From positions 1,116,001 to 1,180,000 of the forward strand of contig NZ_FQUQ01000002.1 in assembly GCF_900129215.1 (NCBI RefSeq): a DNA stretch of 64,000 nt, given 5' to 3'. A model generated the notes under the pieces. The model was not told the DNA's origin and did no database searches. It saw only the letters and a list, made by a program, of their open reading frames with translations. Source of the DNA: Pedobacter caeni (GTDB lineage: Bacteria; Bacteroidota; Bacteroidia; Sphingobacteriales; Sphingobacteriaceae). Both the position numbers and the translations under genes were made by a program. Positions 41,649 through 49,327 of the stretch are shown here, in pieces; the first letter of the stretch is position 1; each line of letters starts with the position of its first letter.

Positions 41649-44534
41649 TTAAAAAGTACAGGCAATTTTGCCATATACATAGCGGCCACTAAATCCAAAC
41701 TGGCTTACTGCCCTTGAATATAAGAACCTTCCATTGGAGGTATTGTCTAATCCACCAGCATAATTGCTGCCAGCAACACCGCTTAAATTGTATTCACTGT
41801 TTCTGGGATCGATGTATAATTTATCAGGATATACATCAAAGATGTTATTGGCACCTACAGTCAGGGTCAACGCTTTACTTGGGGCATAGCTTACAGAGAA
41901 ATCAGTCACCCATTTTGGGGCAAAAACCTGATCCATCTGTACAGGTAAGCCATTTGCCGGAATATTTGGATCAACTGCATTCAGAAAGGTAACTTCCCCA
42001 AAGCGAACGGTTCTTGCTACAAAGCTCAATTGGTTTACGGTATAATTGGCTGTAATGTTCAGTTTATTCTTAGGAACAGAGCTTTCAAAGCGGGAACGCT
42101 CCAGGCGATCAAACAGTTTCGCTTTAAGCGTCGGGTCACTTTCGATTTTTGGTGAGCCTTTAATCTCTCTTACGATGGTTTTGTTCAGATTTCCTGCTAC
42201 ACTTAATAACAGACTGCTGGAAGTACCCAGGATAAACCTGTTGGTCAATACCACATCTAAACCGGCAGTATTTGTTTTGATGGCATTGGTGAAAAACTGA
42301 ACACTATTCACCTGGGCATTTGGATCAACCGTATTTAATATGGTATTTACCACTCCATTGGGAATCAAATTAGATAAGGCATCACGCTCGCGGGCATATT
42401 GACTGGAGAAAACAATTCTGTCATCGATGTCAATGTTGTAGGCGTCAATGGTAAAAGTGAATGTCTTCGCAATTCTTCCTGCCAATCCTAAGCTTCCCGA
42501 TCTGGAGATTTCAGGTTTCAATGCACCTACACCAAATTGAGCAACAATGGGATTCTCATTATTTACAGTTAATACCTGAGTAGGGACTGAATTGACAAAC
42601 TGTGTGCTCTCATTATTGAAATAACTTTGGTGTAAAGATGGGGCCCTGAAACCGGTTGCATAAGCACCGCGTAATGAGATCTCTCCAAATAGTTTTATTT
42701 TACCTGCAAATTTATAGGAGAAATTGGAACCAAAGTCACTAAAGTTTTCATAACGTCCGGCAGCTTCAAGCATCACTCTTGAGCCAAATTCAGCTTCAAA
42801 ATCCAGATACGCACTCACATTATTTCTGGATTTATTAAGGGCGTTGCTGGGCTTGAAGCCTGGAAATACCTGGGCACCTGCGGCAGTGAAGTTCGCTCCC
42901 AACTTTCTGCCAGGGATATTTTGTGAAGGTTGGCCAAAGGAATAGGACAATTCTTCCCCGGGTTTGATCTGATAATTGTCTATCCGGAATTCTCCACCAA
43001 CAGCCGTATTTAAGGAGGTCAGGAAACCACCGTCAAAAGTATATTTCTTATCCAGGTCTAAATTTGAGGTATTCTGTCTGAACAAAAGTTTACCCGCATA
43101 GAATGAAGTCGGACTTGTTCCCAATGGGAGCGAAGCATTAACCGTATTATTGATGTCGAATCCAATGTTGTTTTCTCCACTGGTATTGCTCAGGTCATAA
43201 TTCCAGCTGCCCAGTTTGCCTTTCAAACCAAGGGAAAAAGAAAGGTCATTGATTTTGGTATCAATGAGTGGAAGGAATCCATTTGGGTATATAGTCAGGT
43301 CAATCTGACTGGCTTGAGTAGGTAAGCGGAAGAACCCGGCAGCGCTTCCTGTTTTATGGGTATACCCTGCGACAAAGTACAGTTCTGCATTTTCGGAGAA
43401 ATTATACTGTCCATTCAGAACGAAGCCACCGTTTTTGGAATCTGAATTTCCTACCCGCATGTTGTTCCTATCCATGCCATTGGCTGCTGCTCTTGCATCA
43501 TCTGCGGCTTTCAAACTGGCAAATCTGGCCTGGAAAGCAACTTCTGTTTCTGTTGGTCCTTTGGTTGGGGATGCAGAATACAATAAAGGGCGTGTATCTA
43601 AACCACCACGGTTGGTAAAACCGCGCTGCAGATATTGTCCTGCGAAATTGATAAATCCCCTGTCATTCTTAAAGGCCCAGCCTTTGCTGAAATCTACCTG
43701 GAATGTCCGGCCATCATTAAATTCCCTGCCTATGGCTTTCGAATCAGACTGACCGAAAGAGGTGGAAAAGCTATATGGAGTGATTTTTTTTAAGACCACA
43801 TTGATGACCCCTGCAATGGCATCAGAACCATATTGTGCAGCAGCACCGTCACGTAATACCTCGATTCGCTCGATGGCAGCAACAGGGATGGAGTTCATGT
43901 CTGTACCAACTGTACCACGGCCAAAAGTACCATTGATATTGACCAGAGCAGTAGTATGTCTGCGCTTACCATTGACCAATACCAGCACCTGATCCGGGCC
44001 TAAACCACGTAATGAAGCCGGGTCAATGTGGTCGGTTCCATCAGCAACAGTTTGTCTGTTGGAGCTGAAAGACGGGGCAACATAGTTTAGGATTTGCGTA
44101 ACATCTACCTGGGCAAAAGTCCGGACCTCTTTACTGGTAATCAAATCTACGGGAACCAGACTTTGAATATTGGTTCTCGGAACAGACGACCTGGAACCAA
44201 CAACAATAACATCGAGTAATAGTTGTTTGGCATCCCTAAGGCTGAAATCCTGAGTTTTTACGGTATTGTCTATTTGAACTTCCGTTTCGGAACTCTCATA
44301 TCCGGTAAAGGATACCCGTATTTTATAATTCCCGGCTGCAGGGAATTTTAAAGCATACTGCCCATCCCCAGCTGTGGAAGTGGCAATTTTAGACCCAACT
44401 ACCTGAATGGTAGCACCAGGAATAGCAGCGCCTGCAGAATCAGTGACCTTCCCTTTTAAGCCCTGGGCAAATAATTGACCAGAGAGCATCAGGAAGAAGA
44501 TCAGAAAAATGGTTTTGTGTAAATTTTTTTTCAT
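41649..44534 (-). CDS. TonB-dependent receptor
   Basis: This 961-residue outer-membrane receptor has a signal peptide (MKKNLHKTIFLIFFLMLSGQ, cleavage after FAQ). A carboxypeptidase-regulatory-like domain follows (about 25-105; GKVTDSAGAAIPGATIQVVG). The plug carries SLRGLGPDQVLVLVNGKRRH and VEVLRDGAAAQYGSDAIAGV-like text, and the 22-strand barrel ends in FGFSGRYVYGKIACTF. It is not a SusC with an adjacent SusD. It resembles the receptor at 59393 closely in the plug, so the two are paralogues. Substrate unknown; no glycosidase is adjacent. Confidence 0.94.
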   Translation of the reverse strand: MKKNLHKTIFLIFFLMLSGQLFAQGLKGKVTDSAGAAIPGATIQVVGSKIATSTAGDGQYALKFPAAGNYKIRVSFTGYESSETEVQIDNTVKTQDFSLRDAKQLLLDVIVVGSRSSVPRTNIQSLVPVDLITSKEVRTFAQVDVTQILNYVAPSFSSNRQTVADGTDHIDPASLRGLGPDQVLVLVNGKRRHTTALVNINGTFGRGTVGTDMNSIPVAAIERIEVLRDGAAAQYGSDAIAGVINVVLKKITPYSFSTSFGQSDSKAIGREFNDGRTFQVDFSKGWAFKNDRGFINFAGQYLQRGFTNRGGLDTRPLLYSASPTKGPTETEVAFQARFASLKAADDARAAANGMDRNNMRVGNSDSKNGGFVLNGQYNFSENAELYFVAGYTHKTGSAAGFFRLPTQASQIDLTIYPNGFLPLIDTKINDLSFSLGLKGKLGSWNYDLSNTSGENNIGFDINNTVNASLPLGTSPTSFYAGKLLFRQNTSNLDLDKKYTFDGGFLTSLNTAVGGEFRIDNYQIKPGEELSYSFGQPSQNIPGRKLGANFTAAGAQVFPGFKPSNALNKSRNNVSAYLDFEAEFGSRVMLEAAGRYENFSDFGSNFSYKFAGKIKLFGEISLRGAYATGFRAPSLHQSYFNNESTQFVNSVPTQVLTVNNENPIVAQFGVGALKPEISRSGSLGLAGRIAKTFTFTIDAYNIDIDDRIVFSSQYARERDALSNLIPNGVVNTILNTVDPNAQVNSVQFFTNAIKTNTAGLDVVLTNRFILGTSSSLLLSVAGNLNKTIVREIKGSPKIESDPTLKAKLFDRLERSRFESSVPKNKLNITANYTVNQLSFVARTVRFGEVTFLNAVDPNIPANGLPVQMDQVFAPKWVTDFSVSYAPSKALTLTVGANNIFDVYPDKLYIDPRNSEYNLSGVAGSNYAGGLDNTSNGRFLYSRAVSQFGFSGRYVYGKIACTF

Positions 44535-44639
44535 AAGGTTGTAGGTTTATACAGCAATATAACAAAAAAATTACACGAATTTTTGGGAGTAGGGATTTAG
44601 ATACAAAAATGTCTTGTAATGGATGGAGTTGATTTTAAC

Positions 44640-44978
44640 TTACTTACACCAGGTTTTGACATCAAGTTTGTTGAAATGCGCACAGTTTACCGCGCTTTCT
44701 TTGGAGATCAACAGGTAGGGCTTTTTGCCAGATTGGCTCATCATAGAATAATAGTTGTTTTCATCTTCGGCATATAGCCAATATTCTCCTGAGCCTGTAT
44801 TCATTTGATTTACCTTAAACCTGAATAAAGAACTTTCTTCAGGAATGAGATAACCCTGGCCCGTACCGAGGCCCCAGAGATTGCCCATCACATTTGTTTT
44901 AATGCTCAATATTAACAGGACAAGAAGAAGTCCAAAAAATAATAATTGTTGTTTCCCGGAATTTGCTTTGCCCATCAT
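44640..44978 (-). CDS. Small single-TM protein of unknown function
   Basis: This 112-residue protein has one hydrophobic helix (about 12-27; LLFFGLLLVLLILSI), followed by a soluble domain rich in Tyr, Ser and Asn. That domain ends with two cysteines (VNCAHFN and TWCK) that might form a disulfide in the periplasm. I do not recognise the family. Its start overlaps the end of the chorismate mutase gene by 4 bases (ATGA), so the two are translationally coupled. Whether its role is related to chorismate metabolism is not shown. Confidence 0.65.
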   Translation of the reverse strand: MMGKANSGKQQLLFFGLLLVLLILSIKTNVMGNLWGLGTGQGYLIPEESSLFRFKVNQMNTGSGEYWLYAEDENNYYSMMSQSGKKPYLLISKESAVNCAHFNKLDVKTWCK

Positions 44979-45280
44979 TCAGAAGAGCTATTCCTGTTCC
45001 AGCTTTTCAATTCTTCGGAGATGAAATAGTTGACCAGGTCCCGGTACATCTTTTCTATAGCATCAGGAGAGAGCCCTTCTTCTATTGCCCATTCCTTTCT
45101 TTTCTCCAACATGCTTTTAAACCTTTCCGGAGCTTTTACCGAGTTCTCGTCTTTTTTAAATTTCGCGGCAGCCTGCACGTATTTAAAGCGCTGGCCTATC
45201 AGTCTGATCACCTTTCTGTCCAGGTCATCAATCTCCTTGCGGATCTCTTCCATGTTTTCACATGATGCTGCAGTCTTCAT
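44975..45280 (-). CDS. Chorismate mutase, AroQ class (PchB-like)
   Basis: This 101-residue protein has the all-helical AroQ fold. IRKEIDDLDRKVIRLIGQRFKYV is the long first helix with the conserved Asp and Arg residues. AAKFKKDENSVKAPERFKSMLEKRKEWAIEEG and the third helix complete the active site. It should convert chorismate to prephenate, or act as an isochorismate lyase relative. The start is open: ATG 45280 lies directly after the -7 box at 45286-45293, so the transcript would be leaderless. Met10 (45253) coincides with the usual domain start and is an alternative. The next gene overlaps by 4 bases. Confidence 0.85.
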   Translation of the reverse strand: MKTAASCENMEEIRKEIDDLDRKVIRLIGQRFKYVQAAAKFKKDENSVKAPERFKSMLEKRKEWAIEEGLSPDAIEKMYRDLVNYFISEELKSWNRNSSSE

Positions 45281-45285
45281 ATCTG

Positions 45286-45293
45286 CAAATATA
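45286..45293 (-). promoter_or_regulatory. -7 promoter box of the chorismate mutase operon
   Basis: On the minus strand this is TATATTTG, an exact TAnnTTTG, ending 5 bases before ATG 45280. Transcription would begin at or just inside the annotated start codon. Confidence 0.45.
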
Positions 45294-45361
45294 AGATCTC
45301 ATTTGGTCTTATTTTAATAGTTAAAAGTCTGATCCTGCCATTCCGGGATTCCGGGGCCCCG

Positions 45362-45369
45362 TACTTTTG
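45362..45369 (+). promoter_or_regulatory. -7 promoter box of the small ORF at 45394
   Basis: TACTTTTG matches TAnnTTTG and lies 24 bases upstream of ATG 45394. No -33 element at standard spacing was seen. Confidence 0.45.
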
Positions 45370-45393
45370 TATCATAAATAATTGAAACAAAAT

Positions 45394-45633
45394 ATGTTGT
45401 CACTAAGAAAGTATATCGTCGTTAAAGGAAATCCAATTTTATTTCCATCTGATCTGATCCATGCAGAGGTGGCAGGGAAGCACAATGAAGTAGATAGTGC
45501 CGGGTTTTTTGTAGTGGTTAAAGAAAAAGGACGCAAGCGGGTGATCTGTATCGGGGAGAGTACTTCCTTATCAATTTCCAGCAAACCGGAAAAAGATCAG
45601 CAACTCATTGCAAAGTACCTCGGACTGGATTAA
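45394..45633 (+). CDS. Small conserved-looking protein of unknown function
   Basis: This 79-residue protein is mostly beta-strand-like (KYIVVKGNPILF, SAGFFVVVKEKGRKRVICIG) with a basic loop and ends KYLGLD. No TM or signal is present. I do not recognise the family. It has its own promoter box (45362-45369), which supports a real gene. An in-frame TTG at 45382 would add four residues. A 9-bp inverted repeat overlaps its stop codon. Confidence 0.6.
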   Translation: MLSLRKYIVVKGNPILFPSDLIHAEVAGKHNEVDSAGFFVVVKEKGRKRVICIGESTSLSISSKPEKDQQLIAKYLGLD

Positions 45634-45658
45634 TACCGGATATTATTCTGTATTAATC
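45628..45658. repeat. Inverted repeat at the 3' end of the small gene
   Basis: GATTAATAC (45628-45636) and GTATTAATC (45650-45658) pair perfectly around a 13-base loop and overlap the stop codon of the upstream gene. No T-run follows, so it may be an mRNA 3' hairpin rather than a classical terminator. Confidence 0.4.
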
Positions 45659-45735
45659 ATGCTAACAAAAGAATTAAAAAATTAAACATCACACACAAAA
45701 AAAATAAACAATTAATCATTTTAAAAAAGAACATC

Positions 45736-46182
45736 ATGAAAATCAAATTTTTAGCAACACTGGTAGTTATAGCCGCAGCATTTACCGCATGTAAAAAAGA
45801 CAATAATCAAAATCCGGAAGAAACAACGCTTCCAACAGGGCAATACAGATTGATCGAAATGCATGAGTTTGATGCTCAGGGGAAAGATTCAGCAACAGTT
45901 AAATTTCCGGTAAGCGGGCTTAGCCTTACGTTTGATCAGGCTGCAAAAACTGCAAACTTATCTGGAAAACCAGAAAACATCCAACTGACAGGTACTTACA
46001 CCGTAACTGGTCTGAACAAGTTGAAAGATGCCAAAATTTCTACTTCTAAAATTGCGCCGGGTGAGCACGATATGAAGGTTGTTCAGTTTTTAGAACTTGG
46101 ACAGCAGTTTGAAACCAAAGGTGGAACCGTAGTGATCAATACCAAAGATCAGGGTTACCTGGTATTCAGCATGCAAAAATAA
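45736..46182 (+). CDS. Small lipoprotein of unknown function
   Basis: This 148-residue protein has a clear lipoprotein signal (MKIKFLATLVVIAAAFTAC, Cys19, then KKDNN). The rest is beta-rich, with alternating strands such as QYRLIEMHEFDAQG, GLSLTFDQAAKTANLSG and GTVVINTKDQGYLVFSM, reminiscent of lipocalin-like or META-like barrels. No catalytic residues are evident. It is monocistronic as far as can be seen. I cannot name its family. Confidence 0.75.
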   Translation: MKIKFLATLVVIAAAFTACKKDNNQNPEETTLPTGQYRLIEMHEFDAQGKDSATVKFPVSGLSLTFDQAAKTANLSGKPENIQLTGTYTVTGLNKLKDAKISTSKIAPGEHDMKVVQFLELGQQFETKGGTVVINTKDQGYLVFSMQK

Positions 46183-46294
46183 CCTGATAGGGGTTTCTTT
46201 ATCAATTAGTAAAGGGGGATTGCGGGTGTGCTTTATGCATGCCTGCTTCTTCTTTTTTCGTTTCTCAGCCCATTGGGCTGCAAAAAAATAATAT

Positions 46295-46606
46295 ATGTCA
46301 ATCTCCTCAATTATTACCAATGGAAGCGCTTATCCATATGTTCCGGATGGCGATGTGTTTCATAAATTACATCCGGATCAGCTGCTGACAGAAGTGGTCA
46401 AGCTTATGGTCGACAACAATTACCAGATGCTGCCGGTCTGTGAAAACGATACCTGTATTGGTGTAGTCTGCCTGGACGACTTAATCGCTTTCCTTTTTCA
46501 TGGACAAAATTACCATGAACTGCTTTTTCATAAGCTTAATTTCGATCTTCGGAGTACCATTCTGACGCTGATGTCGCTGCATCAGAAATCCAGCCTCTCC
46601 AGCTAA
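46295..46606 (+). CDS. Small single-CBS-motif protein
   Basis: This 103-residue protein contains one CBS-like unit: LTEVVKLMVDNNYQMLPVCENDTCIGVVCLDDLIAFL (about 30-66), with the typical strand-helix-strand pattern and the D-L-I at the end. CBS motifs normally come in pairs and bind adenosyl ligands, so this protein may need to dimerise. There is no partner enzyme domain. Its stop overlaps the end of the convergent AraC gene by 4 bases. The function is unknown. Confidence 0.65.
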   Translation: MSISSIITNGSAYPYVPDGDVFHKLHPDQLLTEVVKLMVDNNYQMLPVCENDTCIGVVCLDDLIAFLFHGQNYHELLFHKLNFDLRSTILTLMSLHQKSSLSS

Positions 46607-47604
46607 CTCTGCTTTACCAGTACTTCTGCAGGTAACAGGCCAAACATTTTCTTATAAACTTTTGCAAAGTAGTTTGGGCTGCTATAACCCAGTTCATAGG
46701 CAATTTCCTGTACACTGTTGAAATTGCCACTTTGCAATAATTTTTGGGCGAGCAGGAGTTTCTCATTCAGGAAAAAGTTATTCGGGCTTTCCTTCAGTAT
46801 CTTTTTAAAGAGTGTTTTGTATTTCGAAACCGACATTCCCGCCAGTTCCGCCATTTTTTGTAAACCTGGGAATTCTTCCAGTAGATGATCCAGCAGGTAC
46901 TGTGATGTTTTCAGTACATTGTCGATGTCGGGCTGAGAGAGTTTGTTAATGATGGGCTCAAAGCGACTCACCCGCTCCACAAGGTAGCCCAAAAGGTATA
47001 AGGCAGTACTTTTGAGCTTTAATTCGAATGAGGGATTTGTAAAAGGTTGTTCTTTCAGGCTGTTGAGCAGGACTTTACTTCTGCTGTCAATGTGGCTATA
47101 GAAGAACAGGGTGTTTTTACTTTCATCGAAAAGCTGGTTGTTGACGGAAAGGTCTCTGGTTGAAGCGCCCAATTCTTTTAAATAGCTTTTTTCAATAAAT
47201 AACCTCAGGCTGTACGAACGTTCCCCAATCGGAGGCATGAGAATTCCTTTTGAATTGGCATCCATAAAACTCATTCCCAATTTGGAATGGTATCCGGCTT
47301 TATGAATGCTGCCTTCTACAATATGTGTGGTAATTTCATCTCCAATATCAAAATAGACCATGTAATAATTGTGGTCTATGGGGATTCTGGTAATGGCTAC
47401 AGGAACATGAAAGGTCATGTCCAGCAGCAGGACCGACAGACCCGGTAAAACCTCCAGAAAGATGGAACCCCCGGAAGCAATTCCTTCGGGCATGATCAGT
47501 ATTTTATTGTCGATGAGCCGGGCGCCTAGTTTCTCAACGATTTGTTGCTGCCATTCCGGACCTAAAGTATAATGATAGAAAAACGCTATTCTTTCAGTTG
47601 TCAT
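46603..47604 (-). CDS. AraC-family regulator, tandem copy 2
   Basis: This 333-residue protein has a long N-terminal domain (1-220) I do not recognise, then an AraC-type domain. Its first HTH is QKMAELAGMSVSKYKTLFKKILK, with SPNNFFLNEKLLLAQKLL, and the second is NSVQEIAYELGYSSPNYFAKVYKKMFGLLPAE. It begins 2 bases after the preceding AraC gene, and both share the block SPN-x-FFL-x-x-KL-x-x-AK/Q. They are tandem duplicates in one operon, which is unusual for AraC regulators. The target is not evident. Confidence 0.9.
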   Translation of the reverse strand: MTTERIAFFYHYTLGPEWQQQIVEKLGARLIDNKILIMPEGIASGGSIFLEVLPGLSVLLLDMTFHVPVAITRIPIDHNYYMVYFDIGDEITTHIVEGSIHKAGYHSKLGMSFMDANSKGILMPPIGERSYSLRLFIEKSYLKELGASTRDLSVNNQLFDESKNTLFFYSHIDSRSKVLLNSLKEQPFTNPSFELKLKSTALYLLGYLVERVSRFEPIINKLSQPDIDNVLKTSQYLLDHLLEEFPGLQKMAELAGMSVSKYKTLFKKILKESPNNFFLNEKLLLAQKLLQSGNFNSVQEIAYELGYSSPNYFAKVYKKMFGLLPAEVLVKQS

Positions 47605-47606
47605 GG

Positions 47607-48587
47607 CTATAATCGGGTAAGGTATTCCTTCGGGGGAACACCATAGGCGGTTTTAAATTGTTCAATCAGGTGTGAAGGGCTGAAGAAATTATACTGATCT
47701 GAAATTTCTGAAATGGTATATTGACCTGTTTCCAGCATTTCCTTTGCAAAAGAGAGCTTATTGCTGAGGAAAAAACTATTGGGACTTACGCCGGTGATTT
47801 TCTTGAAGAGCTTTTTATATTTTGTTTCCGACATCATCGCCCGAGCAGCAAGATCAGCTATTCCGGGGAAAGAGTTTTCAATGTTTTCGATTAGGAAAGC
47901 CTGTGAATTTACGATATTGACCAGGTCTTCGGCAATGACCTGCCCGATGATGATCTCCTGATTGATGAGCTGGTCCATGTAGTCTCCAATCAGTCCATAT
48001 ACAGTTCCGGTTACAAAAACATCATACAGCGGACCTTCAGGAGAAGCTTTTTGTAATTCGTTCATGAGCCACCAGGCCTGATTGCTCATCCGGTCAAAAC
48101 GCACAATGGTGTTCAACTTTGGGTTGAATATTGACTCTACGATCTGTTGATGTTGAGGGATATTGGAAATGTATTGTTTCAGTGCAGTTTTTTTTATGAA
48201 AATGGCAATCATATAACTGGTACAGCCTGATTTTACCTGAAAATCCCCATTCATCTCTGCATCAAATATGGCCAGATTATAGCCCCAGCGTCCGGCTGTT
48301 CTGGAGACCTTATCCATGATATGGATAGACTCCCCCTCGGTGAGGTTGAAATAAAGCCCTACAAAGTCGGTTCTGGTATTTCTAAGTTTAAAGATGACGT
48401 CCCTTCGGTAAGTAACATCAATAATAAAGGCCGTTAAATCCTCGTTGATGGGGAGTATATAACGATTTCCAGGTCGGACTTCATCGGGAATCCGAATGCA
48501 GTTTCCTTCCACATAACCATCTAATTGAGCGGCTAAATCTGCTACCCAATCCAATTCTACACCATATTGGTGAACAACTTCCTTCAT
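47607..48587 (-). CDS. AraC-family regulator, tandem copy 1
   Basis: This 326-residue protein is the first of two adjacent paralogues. The N-terminal half contains LTAFIIDVTYRRDVIFKLRNTRTD and other unassigned text, probably a ligand-sensing domain. The C-terminal part has IADLAARAMMSETKYKKLFKKITGVSPNSFFLSNKL and YTISEISDQYNFFSPSHLIEQFKTAYGVPPKEYL. The promoter box on the minus strand (48634-48641) lies 46 bases upstream. The divergent SUKH gene starts 119 bases away and could be a target. The second copy follows 2 bases after its stop. Confidence 0.9.
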   Translation of the reverse strand: MKEVVHQYGVELDWVADLAAQLDGYVEGNCIRIPDEVRPGNRYILPINEDLTAFIIDVTYRRDVIFKLRNTRTDFVGLYFNLTEGESIHIMDKVSRTAGRWGYNLAIFDAEMNGDFQVKSGCTSYMIAIFIKKTALKQYISNIPQHQQIVESIFNPKLNTIVRFDRMSNQAWWLMNELQKASPEGPLYDVFVTGTVYGLIGDYMDQLINQEIIIGQVIAEDLVNIVNSQAFLIENIENSFPGIADLAARAMMSETKYKKLFKKITGVSPNSFFLSNKLSFAKEMLETGQYTISEISDQYNFFSPSHLIEQFKTAYGVPPKEYLTRL

Positions 48588-48633
48588 TCAAGAGTACGAT
48601 TAAGTTTTTGCAGGTGTCAAATTAACCTTTACG

Positions 48634-48641
48634 CAAATATA
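48634..48641 (-). promoter_or_regulatory. -7 promoter box of the tandem AraC operon
   Basis: On the minus strand this is TATATTTG, an exact TAnnTTTG, 46 bases upstream of the first AraC start codon. It is back-to-back with the box of the SUKH gene (48665-48672). Confidence 0.5.
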
Positions 48642-48664
48642 GCGATATGTTTTTCCGAATAATG

Positions 48665-48672
48665 TATGTTTG
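48665..48672 (+). promoter_or_regulatory. -7 promoter box of the SUKH gene
   Basis: TATGTTTG matches TAnnTTTG and lies 33 bases upstream of ATG 48706. Its final three bases are the TTG that opens the longer frame. Confidence 0.5.
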
Positions 48673-48705
48673 TCGAAGATACAAACCAGTGAAATTAAAT
48701 TTAAT

Positions 48706-49317
48706 ATGACTATAGAAGCAGCTATTGAGGAAATAAAAAAGTTTTGGAACGATGAAGAAGAATTGCCTTTTGGATTATCGGATAATAGTGCACACGTGGA
48801 GAGACTGGAAAAAGAGTTTGGCCGGGCTTTGCCGGAAGACCTGAAAAAATATGTCAGCAGTTTTGCGCCTTCAGAGGATTTTTATTTCCTTACTGCTGGT
48901 AATCCAACGGTGATGTATGGCATTGATAATTTAAAGTATGTTCAGGATGGATACAATTACGATTCTTCATCGAAATCAGAACTGGAAGACTGGGATAAAG
49001 GTTCTTTCATTTTTGCCGATGAGGGCGCAGATCCAATCCTGATCAATATGGATGCGCCGGAACACGGTATTCTGAGACTGGAACATGGAGCTGGAAATTG
49101 GGACTACGGAGATGTGGTTGCTGATGATTTTGCACAGTTTCTGCTTTGTAGTGCAGCTTTACATCATGCACTGAGCAATTTTGAGGAGGATGGAATCGTT
49201 GATGATGATAACGGATTCTGTTTGGCAAAGAATGCTGCAAAATGGTACTTCCCGAAAATGAAGAAATGGGCAGGTGATCATTACGAAATCTGGTGTGGTG
49301 TATTTGAAAATAACTAA
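48706..49317 (+). CDS. SUKH/SMI1-KNR4-type protein
   Basis: This 203-residue acidic soluble protein shows SUKH-like text. Near the start is HVERLEKEFGRALPEDLKKYVSSF, the canonical I/L-x-x-x-E-x-x-x-G-x-x-L-P-x-x-L/Y segment. A later acidic beta region (FIFADEGADPILINMD) follows. SUKH proteins are often immunity partners of polymorphic nuclease toxins, but none is adjacent. The frame is open to TTG 48670, which is part of the promoter box, so ATG 48706 is preferred. It overlaps the GTG opening of the next frame but not its likely start. Confidence 0.75.
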   Translation: MTIEAAIEEIKKFWNDEEELPFGLSDNSAHVERLEKEFGRALPEDLKKYVSSFAPSEDFYFLTAGNPTVMYGIDNLKYVQDGYNYDSSSKSELEDWDKGSFIFADEGADPILINMDAPEHGILRLEHGAGNWDYGDVVADDFAQFLLCSAALHHALSNFEEDGIVDDDNGFCLAKNAAKWYFPKMKKWAGDHYEIWCGVFENN

Positions 49318-49327
49318 AGAAAAAATA

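Noticed and set aside
46265..46281. Small hairpin CAGCCC-ATT-GGGCTG before the CBS gene
   Set aside because: Six-bp stem without a following T-run in the right direction, and not conserved with other sites in the window. Not called.
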